Positions 8,071 through 16,858 of a stretch of DNA of 64,000 bases are shown here, in pieces (positions within the stretch are counted from its first letter, which is position 1; the number at the start of each line of letters is the position of its first letter). Made by a program: the position numbers and the translations under genes. Under the pieces are notes generated by a model. That model did no database searches. It was not told where the DNA came from and saw nothing but the letters and a program-made list of their open reading frames with translations. The stretch comes from Qipengyuania intermedia (lineage in GTDB: Bacteria > Pseudomonadota > Alphaproteobacteria > Sphingomonadales > Sphingomonadaceae), in assembly GCF_019711615.1 (NCBI RefSeq), contig NZ_JAIGNS010000002.1, positions 979,501 to 1,043,500 of the forward strand. The letters are read 5' to 3'.

Positions 8071-9384
8071 TTACCCGATTAGCATACCGACAGAGGCGAT
8101 GAGCGGAATTCCGAAAAAGGACAGAATCACGACCGGATGTCGGTCCACCTCGCGTAAGAGGCCGATACCGAGGGCGATAAACGAGCTCAACCCCATTGCC
8201 GCCATAACAGTGGATGCGGCGTTGAAGCCATACAAAGGTATCAAGATGAACGCGGCGATGAAAAAGGCAGTCATAGCTATAACTTGGCTGTAAATGCGCG
8301 TGCGGATCCGACCGAGAGCGACCAATTGGATGCCGAATCCCGAAGCAATAAATCGATGCAGGACATAAAAAGCAAACGCTGGCCATAGTTGGTTAAGCGC
8401 CCCGAACTCCGGACCGTAGATATATTGTGTCACCAGTGGGCCGAGGAGTAGGAACATCAGGCTTCCTATCAACGCTAGCAGTGAAAACTCTATTGTCATC
8501 CTTCCGGAGAGTGACCGGAATTCACGATGCGGATTGGAGTTGACACGGGATGCAGAAAGAGCGGGAAGGTAAACGCTCGATAGCATGACTGAAAATGGCA
8601 CTATGACCTGAACCAAGCGTGCGCCCGCCTGATAGGTGCCGAGCTCTGCCAGGGTGAGCATGGTTGCAAACACTATCACATCGATCTGGCTGCTGACCAT
8701 GGTCAGTATGCTGTCCAGTGCATAGGCCCCGGCGCTTCGTAGCGTTCGAACAAGGTCGGATAGCGATCTGCCGAATTGCTTGAGAGGTTGCAGCAAGCGG
8801 CGCAGTTCGAAGCGCGCGAACACGAGGTAACCGAGCCTTGTCGCGGCGAAGGCGATTGCCACGGCCAGCAGGCTCTTGGTAGCCGCAGCAACCGCTGCCA
8901 CCACCCCGAACATCGCGATGCCGGTCAGCACCACGATCCGTGCCTCCAGAAAGAACTGCCTGTTCACCCGCGCTGCGACCATCGCGAGGTCGGCCAGCGA
9001 GTAAGCGATCATGCCGACCAGCAGCAGCAGGAAGACCAGCCACTCGTCCCCGCTGACGACGAGCAGGGCAGAGCCACCTGCAATCAGCGTCGCCAGCAGG
9101 CTGAATCCGACCTTGAGGGCCAGCGCGTCGCCGACAATCTCCGCGCTACGGGCACGATCCATGGAGGCCGCACGCAGGGAACTGGTGGCCAGCCCGAAAT
9201 CGGTGAGCGCCGCAATTACGCTCGCGACCGCGATGCATGCTGCGTAGAAGCCGAAATTGGCCGGCCCGAGATATCTGACGATGACAACGAACGTCGCGAG
9301 CGAGAGGACCATGCGAGCGCCCGTCGCGACAAGCATGTAGAACTTGTCGGAAGTTTTAACTCCTCCTTGGAGGCTCACCGCCAC
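8071..9384 (-). CDS. Polysaccharide/oligosaccharide flippase, Wzx-type (MOP superfamily)
   Basis: A 437-residue integral membrane protein with about 12 hydrophobic helices. The first follows SDKFYMLVATGARMVLSL, and RYLGPANFGFYAACIAV is the classic loop of polysaccharide transport proteins. It should flip lipid-linked repeat units across the inner membrane. It lies directly downstream of the polymerase/ligase-like gene (three-base gap) in the leftward polysaccharide operon, which supports a Wzx/Wzy-dependent route. Its 3' half is AT-richer than its 5' half. Confidence 0.88.
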   Translation of the reverse strand: MAVSLQGGVKTSDKFYMLVATGARMVLSLATFVVIVRYLGPANFGFYAACIAVASVIAALTDFGLATSSLRAASMDRARSAEIVGDALALKVGFSLLATLIAGGSALLVVSGDEWLVFLLLLVGMIAYSLADLAMVAARVNRQFFLEARIVVLTGIAMFGVVAAVAAATKSLLAVAIAFAATRLGYLVFARFELRRLLQPLKQFGRSLSDLVRTLRSAGAYALDSILTMVSSQIDVIVFATMLTLAELGTYQAGARLVQVIVPFSVMLSSVYLPALSASRVNSNPHREFRSLSGRMTIEFSLLALIGSLMFLLLGPLVTQYIYGPEFGALNQLWPAFAFYVLHRFIASGFGIQLVALGRIRTRIYSQVIAMTAFFIAAFILIPLYGFNAASTVMAAMGLSSFIALGIGLLREVDRHPVVILSFFGIPLIASVGMLIG

Positions 9385-9387
9385 GGC

Positions 9388-10764
9388 TTAAGTCCTGATC
9401 ATCCCGCCGCCCTTGCTGGCAGGGAGACGGTTTGTACCGTTATTGTGGAGACGCTTGGGGATTTTCTGCTCAATTGCGCGACGACCTGCAATTGCAACTG
9501 CATAGCCTGAGAACAAGAGAGCGAAGAAGTATGCATCGGTGCTTGAAATAATTAAAAGGCCGACGTTTGCAGCGACTAACATTGCGGTTGTGGATGCTAA
9601 CAGGCCACGCTCGGTCGTTGATGCTGATGACAATGCTTGGCGCACCGAAAAGATGATCAGCGAGATTTGCATTAATACGAAGAGCGCCAAGCCGACATAG
9701 CCCGTTTCGACAGCCGTTTTGATATAAAAGCTGTCCAGCGTGCGAACACCTTTGCGTCCATCCACCCCAGCAATCGCGACTGCGGTTCCTGCACCAAATC
9801 CCAAGATTGGTTTATATTCAAGGGCTGAACGAGCTTTTGCCAACTGCACCTTGCGAACATTGTTACTCTGCTGATCGCGTTTGCTTTCACCAACGGCGAC
9901 ATCAAGAATGGCACTTACTGCGGGGGGAAGTGCGGCCATGCCTAAGACCGCTCCGGCGACAAAAACGCTAAGACGTCTTGGGGACCTCAGATCAAGATAG
10001 AAAACGGCCGCATAAATGCCCATTGCAGCGAACATTACGACCAACGGAGACCGCGACTGACAAAGATAAATGCTTACTATCGTTGCAACCAGGAAGCTGG
10101 CCCCGATCAGCCGCCGAAAGCCTTTGTTGTTCACAATCAGGTGAAGCGCCAAAGGAGAGAGCAGCGCCATAACTTGGCCAAAAATGATCGGGTGGACGAA
10201 TACCGATTTAATCCTAAGAGATGCTGTGTCTGATGAAGCGAAGGCAATTGCATCTAGGTCTTCGCGATCTCCGGCTGCAAGGTTGGTGAGACCGAGCCCA
10301 TCCAAAAGTGGTTGCTGCGTCACAAACTCGAAAATTCCGAAGAGAAAAGCTCCGAAGCCGCATGCAATAGTCACGATAGGAAGCAAGCGAGATGCGTCTC
10401 GGTTGGACAAATATAAAGCAGCGATGATTATCCACGCGTGGCCAAACAGTGTTGCCTGAAGCACAAATTTTACGGATTCAGAAGGGTAACGACTGTTGAA
10501 CGCGGTAAGGATTTCCCAGCCGAGCAGCATTAGCATGGCGGTCAAAGGAATGATTGCTCGGGCCAAACCACTTAAAAAATTCTGCTGCTCGTAACGCGAC
10601 ACCGAAATATACACGATCCCAAGCCCCAGAAGGGCGATGGTGCCTAGCGTGAAGCCACTTATACCGACACCCCCAACACTAAGGAAAAAGTACCGCGGCC
10701 AGAGGAACGAGATCACAACCACGATCAAGAAAACTCTAGAGAATGCTCCGATGCCGCTGCGCAT
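9388..10764 (-). CDS. O-antigen polymerase/ligase-type membrane protein (Wzy/WaaL family)
   Basis: A 458-residue protein with around 12 predicted membrane segments. It has a large loop in the second half (roughly residues 290-350) carrying YKPILGFGAGTAVAIAG, the glycine-rich motif typical of Wzy/WaaL proteins, and R-rich stretches such as CQSRSPLVV. It should join repeat units into a polymer or ligate them to a lipid carrier. Family members cannot be split into Wzy and WaaL by sequence alone, but the neighbouring flippase favours Wzy. It is the first gene of the leftward operon, and the divergent DUF1972 glycosyltransferase lies 169 bases away. The gene is AT-rich relative to core genes. Confidence 0.85.
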   Translation of the reverse strand: MRSGIGAFSRVFLIVVVISFLWPRYFFLSVGGVGISGFTLGTIALLGLGIVYISVSRYEQQNFLSGLARAIIPLTAMLMLLGWEILTAFNSRYPSESVKFVLQATLFGHAWIIIAALYLSNRDASRLLPIVTIACGFGAFLFGIFEFVTQQPLLDGLGLTNLAAGDREDLDAIAFASSDTASLRIKSVFVHPIIFGQVMALLSPLALHLIVNNKGFRRLIGASFLVATIVSIYLCQSRSPLVVMFAAMGIYAAVFYLDLRSPRRLSVFVAGAVLGMAALPPAVSAILDVAVGESKRDQQSNNVRKVQLAKARSALEYKPILGFGAGTAVAIAGVDGRKGVRTLDSFYIKTAVETGYVGLALFVLMQISLIIFSVRQALSSASTTERGLLASTTAMLVAANVGLLIISSTDAYFFALLFSGYAVAIAGRRAIEQKIPKRLHNNGTNRLPASKGGGMIRT

Positions 10765-10828
10765 TGTGGATTACGAACCCTTAAACCTTAAATTGACTGA
10801 CTATCCGCGCGGAGTTCTCGAGCTGCCG

Positions 10829-10853
10829 AGCCGAACGGCTATTTTTAGAGCCG
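10829..10853. promoter_or_regulatory. Inverted repeat cluster in divergent promoter region
   Basis: AGCCG-AA-CGGCT (10829-10840) is followed by another AGCCG at 10849-10853, so CGGCT can pair with either copy. It lies between the divergently transcribed polymerase-like gene and the DUF1972 glycosyltransferase gene. It could be an operator or alternative RNA hairpins. There is no further evidence. Confidence 0.25.
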
Positions 10854-10933
10854 AGTAATACGAGGAAGCAAAATATGTGCCTCGCAAATTGCCTCTACGT
10901 TCGTTACGGACGCGCCGCAACGGAAAGGACCCC

Positions 10934-12043
10934 ATGCATCTAAATATCCTTGGAATTCGCGGCATTCCAGCCGCACACGGCGGCTTTGAAAGTTTTGCCG
11001 CGCGCTTTGCCCCCTATATGCGGGATCAAGGACATACAGTGCTGGTATATTGCCAGGCCGATGAGCCACGCGGCGGCGAAACTGCTTGGCAAGACGACTG
11101 GCATGGCATCCACCGTGTCCATTTCGCCCCGAAGCGGCAAGGCGCAGTGGGGACCATGGAATTCGATGCCGCCTGCGTGCGCGACGTGGTCAAGCGTCCC
11201 GGCATCGATCTCGTTCTCGGTTACAACACCGCCATTTTCAACGCTGCCGAGCGCCTCAAGGGGCGTCGCATAGCCATGAATATGGACGGGATCGAATGGA
11301 AGCGGGACAAGTGGAGCCTGCCGGCCAAGGCATGGTTCTTCATGAACGAAATTGCCGGGGCCAACCTTTGCGACCTGCCGATTGCCGATCATCCGGAAAT
11401 CGCCAGGCACGTGTCGCGCAGGACATTCCGAAAGGCGGTAATGATCCCGTACGGTTCCGACGTGGTGACCGACGCACCGGCCCAGCTGGTCAAAGACCTT
11501 GGCCTCGAGCCGGACCGTTACTGCGTTTCCATTGCCCGCATCGAACCCGAAAACTCGATCCTCGAGATCGTAGAGGCTTTCTCTTCCGCGACGCGGGGCA
11601 TGAAACTGGCGGTTCTCGGCAAGCTCGACGATTCAAACGGGTACCACCGCCGCATCCGATCGGCCGCGAGCACGGAGGTCATCTTCCCCGGAGCGATCTA
11701 CGACCAGCCGGTCGTACAGGCGATCCGCTTCCACGCGCGTGCCTACATGCACGGGCACACCGTCGGCGGCACCAATCCGTCGCTCGTGGAAGCCATGGGC
11801 GCAGGCAATGCTGTCATTGCGCATGACAACCGCTTCAATCGCTGGGTGGCGGGGCAGGACCAGTTCTATTTCGCAGACATCGACGGCCTGAAGTCGATAC
11901 TCGATCGGATCGCCAACGAGGGTGAGGCAGCGCTGATCACTGCACGACAGGCCTCGCGTGAACGCCATGCCCAGGAATTCACTTGGGAAAAGGTGCTGTC
12001 GGCTTACGAACGGGTACTGGTCGAACTTGCATCCAAAGCCTGA
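10934..12043 (+). CDS. DUF1972-type glycosyltransferase (GT4/GT1)
   Basis: A 369-residue transferase with the signature N-terminus MHLNILGIRGIPAAHGGFE that marks DUF1972 rhamnosyltransferase-like proteins. The C-terminal GT-B domain shows VSIARIEPENSILEIVEAF, FPGAIYDQP and HGHTVGGTNPSLVEAMGAGNAVI, the donor-binding segment. ATG 10934 is preferred over upstream frames because AAGGA precedes it by five bases. It runs opposite to the polymerase operon and converges on fcl, with a 40-base overlap of the two 3' ends. It probably adds an early deoxy- or hexose residue. The exact sugar is unknown. Confidence 0.9.
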   Translation: MHLNILGIRGIPAAHGGFESFAARFAPYMRDQGHTVLVYCQADEPRGGETAWQDDWHGIHRVHFAPKRQGAVGTMEFDAACVRDVVKRPGIDLVLGYNTAIFNAAERLKGRRIAMNMDGIEWKRDKWSLPAKAWFFMNEIAGANLCDLPIADHPEIARHVSRRTFRKAVMIPYGSDVVTDAPAQLVKDLGLEPDRYCVSIARIEPENSILEIVEAFSSATRGMKLAVLGKLDDSNGYHRRIRSAASTEVIFPGAIYDQPVVQAIRFHARAYMHGHTVGGTNPSLVEAMGAGNAVIAHDNRFNRWVAGQDQFYFADIDGLKSILDRIANEGEAALITARQASRERHAQEFTWEKVLSAYERVLVELASKA

Positions 12044-12972
12044 GGGGGCAGGGCGGCCAAGGCTGCGCGGATACCATCTTCCAGACCGATCTGCGCGTGC
12101 CAGCCCATGGCATTGATGCGGCTGGAATCGAGCAGTTTGCGCGGCGCGCCATCGGGCTTCGACCTGTCGAATTCGATTTCGGCCTCGATGCCGGCAACAT
12201 CGATGATCAACCTCGCAAGCTCGCCAATCGCAATTTCTTCACCGGACCCGACATTGATCGGGTCGGCGCCCGAGTAGTTGCTGAGGAGAAACAGGCAGGC
12301 ATCTGCGAGATCGTCGACATGAAGGAATTCCCGCATGGGTGACCCGCTGCCCCAGACCTCGATCGACCTTGCGCCACTTTCCCGTGCTTGTGCCACTTTC
12401 GCGAGAAGGGCGGCCAATACGTGGCTGTTTTCGGGATGATAATTGTCGCCGGGCCCGTACAGATTGGTTGGCATTACACTGATGAAGTCGCAGCCGTATT
12501 GCCGGCGGTAGGCCTCGCACAGTTTAACACCCGCGATCTTCGCGATGGCATAGGCCTCGTTCGTAGGCTCGAGTGGGCCGGTCAGGAGGCGATCCTCGGT
12601 GATGGGCTGGCTGGCTAGCCGCGGGTAGATGCAGGAAGAACCCAGGTAGACGAGCTTTGCGACGGCCGTTTTGCGCGCTGCTTCGATGACGTTCGCCGAG
12701 ATCATCAGATTGTCGTAAATGAATTGGCCGGGGTAGGTGTCGTTGGCGAGGATGCCCCCGACCTTGGCAGCCGCCAGGAGAACGACGTCCGGGCGGTTTT
12801 CAGCAAACCAGGTCTCCGTGCCTGCCTGGTCGCGCAAATCGAGGGAGCGGGGTGCCGTCAACACATGGCAGGGCTCCCGCTCTAGCCTGCGGACCAGCGC
12901 CCCTCCGACCATTCCTCCATGTCCCGCTACATAGACGCGCTTGCCGGTGAGGTCGAAACCATTGGCGCTCAT
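12004..12972 (-). CDS. fcl: GDP-L-fucose synthase
   Basis: This NADPH-dependent epimerase/reductase converts GDP-4-keto-6-deoxy-mannose to GDP-L-fucose. The 322 residues have the Rossmann motif [15 protein letters not shown] near the start and a Ser/Tyr/Lys triad (LGSSCIYP, then [10 protein letters not shown] with Tyr-x3-Lys). [20 protein letters not shown] is diagnostic of this family. The ATG overlaps the gmd stop (ATGA, 12969-12972). Together they supply fucose for the surface polymer. The C-terminal 13 codons overlap the convergent glycosyltransferase gene. Confidence 0.95.
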   Translation of the reverse strand: MSANGFDLTGKRVYVAGHGGMVGGALVRRLEREPCHVLTAPRSLDLRDQAGTETWFAENRPDVVLLAAAKVGGILANDTYPGQFIYDNLMISANVIEAARKTAVAKLVYLGSSCIYPRLASQPITEDRLLTGPLEPTNEAYAIAKIAGVKLCEAYRRQYGCDFISVMPTNLYGPGDNYHPENSHVLAALLAKVAQARESGARSIEVWGSGSPMREFLHVDDLADACLFLLSNYSGADPINVGSGEEIAIGELARLIIDVAGIEAEIEFDRSKPDGAPRKLLDSSRINAMGWHAQIGLEDGIRAALAALPPQALDASSTSTRS

Positions 12973-14030
12973 GGGCGAAAGTCGCCCGGCCGGGCTTTCA
13001 TCGCAGCCAGATCGCTTTCGACCATCTGACGGGCGAGTTCGCGGACTTCGGTCTCGTGCTTCCAGCCCAAGATGCGTTCCGCCTTGCTGGCATCCCCGAG
13101 AAGGTTGTCGACTTCGGTCGGGCGGAAATAGCGCGGATCGATCTCGATCAGCGTACGCCCGTCGGACTGCGCGACCCCCTTTTCATCCAGCCCTTCGCCA
13201 ATGAAATCGATCGGTACGCCTGCATCTTCGAAAGCCCAGCGGGCGAATTCACGCACCTTGGTGGTTTTACCTGTCGCCAGCACAAAGTCGTCGGGCGTGT
13301 CCTGTTGAAGCATGAGCCACATGGCGCGCGCATACTCGCGGGCGTGACCCCAGTCGCGCGAGGCGTCCAGATTGCCGAGGAACAGCTTGTCCTGGCGCCC
13401 CAGCGCAATCGCGGCTGCTGCGCGCGTGATCTTGCGGGTGACGAATGTCTCGCCGCGCAAGGGGCTTTCGTGGTTGAAAGCTATGCCGTTGGACGCGTGC
13501 ATGCCGTACGCCTCCCGGTAATTTACGGTGATCCAGAAAGCATAGAGTTTCGCAACCGCGTAGGGGCTGCGCGGGCGGAAAGGGGTGTCTTCGTTCTGCG
13601 GACACTCGGCGACCTTGCCGTACATTTCGCTGGTCGATGCCTGGAAAAAGCGGCTCTTCTGTTCGAGGCCAAGGATGCGCATTGCCTCGAGCAGGCGCAG
13701 AGTGCCGGTGGCATCGGCATTTGCCGTGTATTCGGGTGTTTCGAAGCTGACGCGCACATGGCTCTGGGCAGCCAGGTTGTAGATTTCATCCGGCTGGATT
13801 TCCTGCATCAAGCGGATGAGGTTGGTCGCATCCGTCATGTCACCGTAATGCAGGAAAAGGCTGGGATCCGGCGCATGCGGATCTTCGTAAATGTCCTCAA
13901 TACGCGCAGTGTTGAACGAGGAGGACCGCCTTTTGAGGCCGTGGACCTCGTAGCCTTTTTCCAAGAGGAGCCGCGCCAGATAGGCACCGTCCTGACCCGT
14001 GATGCCAGTTATCAGAGCCCGTTTGGTCAA
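12969..14030 (-). CDS. gmd: GDP-mannose 4,6-dehydratase
   Basis: First committed step from GDP-mannose to GDP-fucose or rhamnose: it makes GDP-4-keto-6-deoxymannose. The Rossmann fold opens with [16 protein letters not shown]. It is followed by [31 protein letters not shown], the catalytic STSEMYG plus [10 protein letters not shown] (Tyr-x3-Lys), and [19 protein letters not shown] start it at TTG 14030 ([14 protein letters not shown] 11 bases upstream), which gives 353 residues, the usual size. In-frame ATG 14096 and a start at 14129 would add 22-33 residues with no family support. The stop is coupled to fcl. Confidence 0.93.
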   Translation of the reverse strand: MTKRALITGITGQDGAYLARLLLEKGYEVHGLKRRSSSFNTARIEDIYEDPHAPDPSLFLHYGDMTDATNLIRLMQEIQPDEIYNLAAQSHVRVSFETPEYTANADATGTLRLLEAMRILGLEQKSRFFQASTSEMYGKVAECPQNEDTPFRPRSPYAVAKLYAFWITVNYREAYGMHASNGIAFNHESPLRGETFVTRKITRAAAAIALGRQDKLFLGNLDASRDWGHAREYARAMWLMLQQDTPDDFVLATGKTTKVREFARWAFEDAGVPIDFIGEGLDEKGVAQSDGRTLIEIDPRYFRPTEVDNLLGDASKAERILGWKHETEVRELARQMVESDLAAMKARPGDFRP

Positions 14031-14242
14031 AGCACTTAGTCCCTGGTTTGCGACACCGAATGGATGCGTCCGACTTTGCCGGTACGCGTCAGCCATGGAA
14101 ACCAAACGCGCCGAACGCAACCTTGGCAATCGGATGCAGTGTCGATTTCAGGCTGTTTTGACCAGTTTTCCTGGTGGTCAGCCAAACCGAAGGAGACCCC
14201 GCTGGGCCTTGTCGTTTCAATATTTGGTTATCGGGGGTTCGA

Positions 14243-14317
14243 TGGTGGGCGTACCAAGGTTCGAACTTGGGACCCCTACGATGTCAACATAGTGCTCTAC
14301 CACTGAGCTATACGCCC
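14243..14317 (-). tRNA. tRNA-Val (anticodon GAC)
   Basis: The minus strand folds as a complete cloverleaf. The acceptor stem GGGCGTA pairs with TACGCCC, the D arm is GCTC/GAGC, and the anticodon stem CTATG/CGTAG encloses TT-GAC-AT. The T arm CCAAG-TTCGAAC-CTTGG follows, then discriminator A with CCA encoded. It sits at the boundary between the polysaccharide genes and conserved core genes. Confidence 0.96.
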
Positions 14318-14330
14318 ACGCTATCGAACG

Positions 14331-14347
14331 TGCCGGGATAACCGGCA
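14331..14347. terminator. Short hairpin downstream of cpdR
   Basis: TGCCGG (14331-14336) and CCGGCA (14342-14347) form a perfect 6-bp stem with a 5-base loop, between the cpdR stop and the tRNA-Val gene. There is no T run. It may terminate or protect the cpdR transcript. Confidence 0.35.
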
Positions 14348-14402
14348 GGCGCGCCCATTAGCGGGGCCTATCGGGCCGCGCAAGGGGCAAATCGGTCCAG
14401 CT

Positions 14403-14795
14403 TTACAAAAGTTGCGCGCTGACCTGCCCGCCTAGCACCCGCTCCACTTCGAGAACGAGATCGCGCAGGTGGAAAGGCTTCGACAGGACCTTCGCGTTAG
14501 GCTGCTCTGCGCTTGCCTTCAGCGTGACTGCGGCAAACCCGGTAATGAACATGACCTTCGTGCCAGGGCTGATCTCGTTACAACGCTGCGCCAGTTCGAT
14601 GCCGTCCATTTCGGGCATCACGATGTCGGACAGAAGGAGATCGTAGTCATTGGCTTCCAGAAGCGGCACCGCGGCAGTCCCGCGATCTACCGAATCGACG
14701 ACATAGCCCGCATTCTCGAGGGCACGCTCCAGATAGGTGCGCATCGCGTCGTCATCTTCTGCAAGCAGGATTCTCTGGTGGTTCGCCTCACTCAT
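14403..14795 (-). CDS. cpdR: Single-domain response regulator CpdR
   Basis: A 130-residue receiver-only protein. Acidic residues DDD lie near 14-16, the phospho-acceptor Asp57 is in LLLSDIVMPEMDG, Thr is in MFITGF and Lys in LSKPFH. In Caulobacter, unphosphorylated CpdR guides ClpXP to the pole and promotes degradation of cell-cycle substrates, while the CckA-ChpT relay phosphorylates it. The DIVMPEMDGIELAQR core matches that family closely. It is divergent from an N-formylglutamate amidohydrolase gene. The protein ends SAQLL. Confidence 0.9.
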   Translation of the reverse strand: MSEANHQRILLAEDDDAMRTYLERALENAGYVVDSVDRGTAAVPLLEANDYDLLLSDIVMPEMDGIELAQRCNEISPGTKVMFITGFAAVTLKASAEQPNAKVLSKPFHLRDLVLEVERVLGGQVSAQLL

Positions 14796-14907
14796 GCCAA
14801 TCGTCCTAACCGAAATCGCTTAACAAATCTTGATGCGATTTCGTTCGTGTCCCTGTTTGGCGCAGTCGCTTTTGACTTGTCTAATGCGGTCGGCCATCCC
14901 TGACGCC

Positions 14908-15840
14908 ATGACATCGCAAAAGGGCAAGGCCGGAAGGCAGGATTCGGGGCAGGCCAAGGGTAATTCGGCCGCGTTCGAGCTATCGATGCCCTTGCAACCT
15001 ACGATCCCGGTGCTGATTGCAGCGCCGCATGGCGGCAGGGAATATCCACCGGCACTGGACAGCCAGTTTCGTGATCCCGGGTCCAAGGTGCGGCTCGAAG
15101 ATCGTTATGTCGATGTATTAGCTGAAAGCGTTGCCGAAATGAGCGGCGCAGCACTGCTGATCGCCCGGGCTCCGCGCGCGGAAATCGATCTCAACCGCGC
15201 GCCTGACGACGTGGATTGGGGAATGGTTTCCGGGAACAAGGAGCGCAACCTGCCGCATTCCCTCGCGAACCGGCGCGCGCGTAGCGGCCTTGGTCTGGTC
15301 CCGCGGCGATTGCCGGGTCTCGGGGAGATATGGAAGGAGCCGATCGAGCGCACCGAGCTCGATCGCCGGATAGAAACCGTGCATCGGCCCTATCACGCCG
15401 AACTGGGAAGGGCGCTGGAAACCTTGCGAGACCAATGGGGTGCGGCACTGCTCGTCGATTTGCACTCGATGCCGCCCCTGAGCGCCAAGGCCTATGGCGG
15501 CGCGCAGCCGGAGTTCGTCATCGGAGACCGGTTCGTTACGAGCTGTAGTGGCAGGCTTTCGGCTGCCGCGTTGAGCTATTTTTCCCAAAACGGGAGGCTG
15601 GCGACCCATAACCGCCCTTATTCGGGCGGGTATGTTCTCGATCGCCACGGAATGCCGAAGCGAGGATTGCACGCGCTTCAACTGGAGGTGTGCAGGTCGA
15701 TCTATCTCGATGCGCGTCTGGACCTTCCAAGCGCGCGCCTTGCCGGGATTGCGCGCCTGATCGCCGGAATGGTCAGAATACTGGGGAGCGAAGTCGCGAC
15801 GATGAGGCCGGGCGGCCAATTCGCCGAGGCCGCCGAGTAA
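14908..15840 (+). CDS. N-formylglutamate amidohydrolase family protein
   Basis: Predicted zinc hydrolase releasing formate from N-formylglutamate or a related N-formyl amino acid. Over 310 residues it shows PVLIAAPHGGREYP (first metal His), RYVDVLAE, ARAPRAEIDLNRAPDD, and later AALLVDLHSMPP and THNRPYSGGYVLDRHGMP, all characteristic of the family. ATG 14908 is taken as the start because the 26 residues upstream in frame look like shadow sequence. It is divergent from cpdR. No hut genes are nearby, so it may act on formyl groups from another source rather than in histidine breakdown. Confidence 0.9.
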   Translation: MTSQKGKAGRQDSGQAKGNSAAFELSMPLQPTIPVLIAAPHGGREYPPALDSQFRDPGSKVRLEDRYVDVLAESVAEMSGAALLIARAPRAEIDLNRAPDDVDWGMVSGNKERNLPHSLANRRARSGLGLVPRRLPGLGEIWKEPIERTELDRRIETVHRPYHAELGRALETLRDQWGAALLVDLHSMPPLSAKAYGGAQPEFVIGDRFVTSCSGRLSAAALSYFSQNGRLATHNRPYSGGYVLDRHGMPKRGLHALQLEVCRSIYLDARLDLPSARLAGIARLIAGMVRILGSEVATMRPGGQFAEAAE

Positions 15841-15864
15841 AGGGCCAGGCCTTGACGGGCCAGG

Positions 15865-16854
15865 TTATTCTTTCTCGATGAGGAGCGGCTGGAAATGGCT
15901 TCGCCAATCCGCCTTGCCATCAACTGCAACAGCTTCGATTTTCGGCAGTTCGGCCGCGATGAATTCGACCCTTTCATCCCACCCGTCATGGCTCCGCTTA
16001 CGCAATATGCCGCCGCCGTGCCTGGGACCCCATTCCTCCATGAATTCGACTGCGGCCTGCGGGTCGTAACCTGCATTGAACAAGAGCCAGGGCATTAACC
16101 TGTCTGCATCCCGCTCGCTAGCGCGGACGCGACCGCCGCCCCGACCATACCGTTCGAGATAGTCGAGATGGCCAAGCAGATTGTGCGCCATCTCATGGGC
16201 GAGGGCCGCCGCAAACTTTGGCGTCGAATAGGAGAATGCCGGGAAGGAATCCCCGATCAGAACACGCTCGCCGTCCGCGCTTGCCTTCGAGGTGCCGCTG
16301 CGAAGTTCGAACCGGGAAGAGCACAGTTCGACCGGAGCCAGTTCGATTTGCGACTTTTCAACCTGCGCGTTTCGGAAAGAAACACGCAGCTTTCCATCGA
16401 TCGCCGGTGATTCCAGCAATTTGGCGATGCGCGCGGCGCGAGCCCATGCCTCGTCACCGTGCCTTGCTAGGCTCTCCACCTCCTGTCCGGAGACGGAAAG
16501 GAGAGTGTCGTTCTGCCGGATTCCGGCTGCTTCGGCAGGGGACCCCATAGCGACCGATTGCACGCCGATGTCGCCCAGAAGGTCGAAATGCGCTCGGACC
16601 GCCTCTGGCTGTCCATAGGACGCAGCATCGTGGACCAGCAATCCGAGGCTGAAGGTCCGCCTGTCGCAGAAGGGAGCGTTCTCCTTTGCGAGGCGGTATC
16701 CGGTCTGGAAGAGAAGATCTTCCTGCTGCTGGAAAATGTCGAGCGGGGAAGGGGCGTCGCTCGTTTCCGCAAATGCAGAAACGGGCAGGGTCGCCGCGCA
16801 GACGAACAAAATTGCGTGGCCGAGCGCGCGAAGGCGGCCCGGCCACGCAAGCAT
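15865..16854 (-). CDS. Secreted M48-like metallopeptidase with PDZ domain
   Basis: A 329-residue protein with a signal peptide (RALGHAILFVCAATLPVSAFA, cleavage near residue 29). A PDZ-like region near residues 95-150 (SVAMGSPAEAAGIRQNDTLLSV) follows. Then comes a zinc peptidase core AAALAHEMAHNLLGHLDY (HExxH) with a third ligand in ASERDADRLMPWLL. It probably acts in the periplasm. I start it at ATG 16854, just after the sapC stop. An in-frame GTG at 16875 would overlap sapC by 17 bases. It follows sapC on the same strand. Confidence 0.85.
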   Translation of the reverse strand: MLAWPGRLRALGHAILFVCAATLPVSAFAETSDAPSPLDIFQQQEDLLFQTGYRLAKENAPFCDRRTFSLGLLVHDAASYGQPEAVRAHFDLLGDIGVQSVAMGSPAEAAGIRQNDTLLSVSGQEVESLARHGDEAWARAARIAKLLESPAIDGKLRVSFRNAQVEKSQIELAPVELCSSRFELRSGTSKASADGERVLIGDSFPAFSYSTPKFAAALAHEMAHNLLGHLDYLERYGRGGGRVRASERDADRLMPWLLFNAGYDPQAAVEFMEEWGPRHGGGILRKRSHDGWDERVEFIAAELPKIEAVAVDGKADWRSHFQPLLIEKE

Positions 16855-16858
16855 GCGA

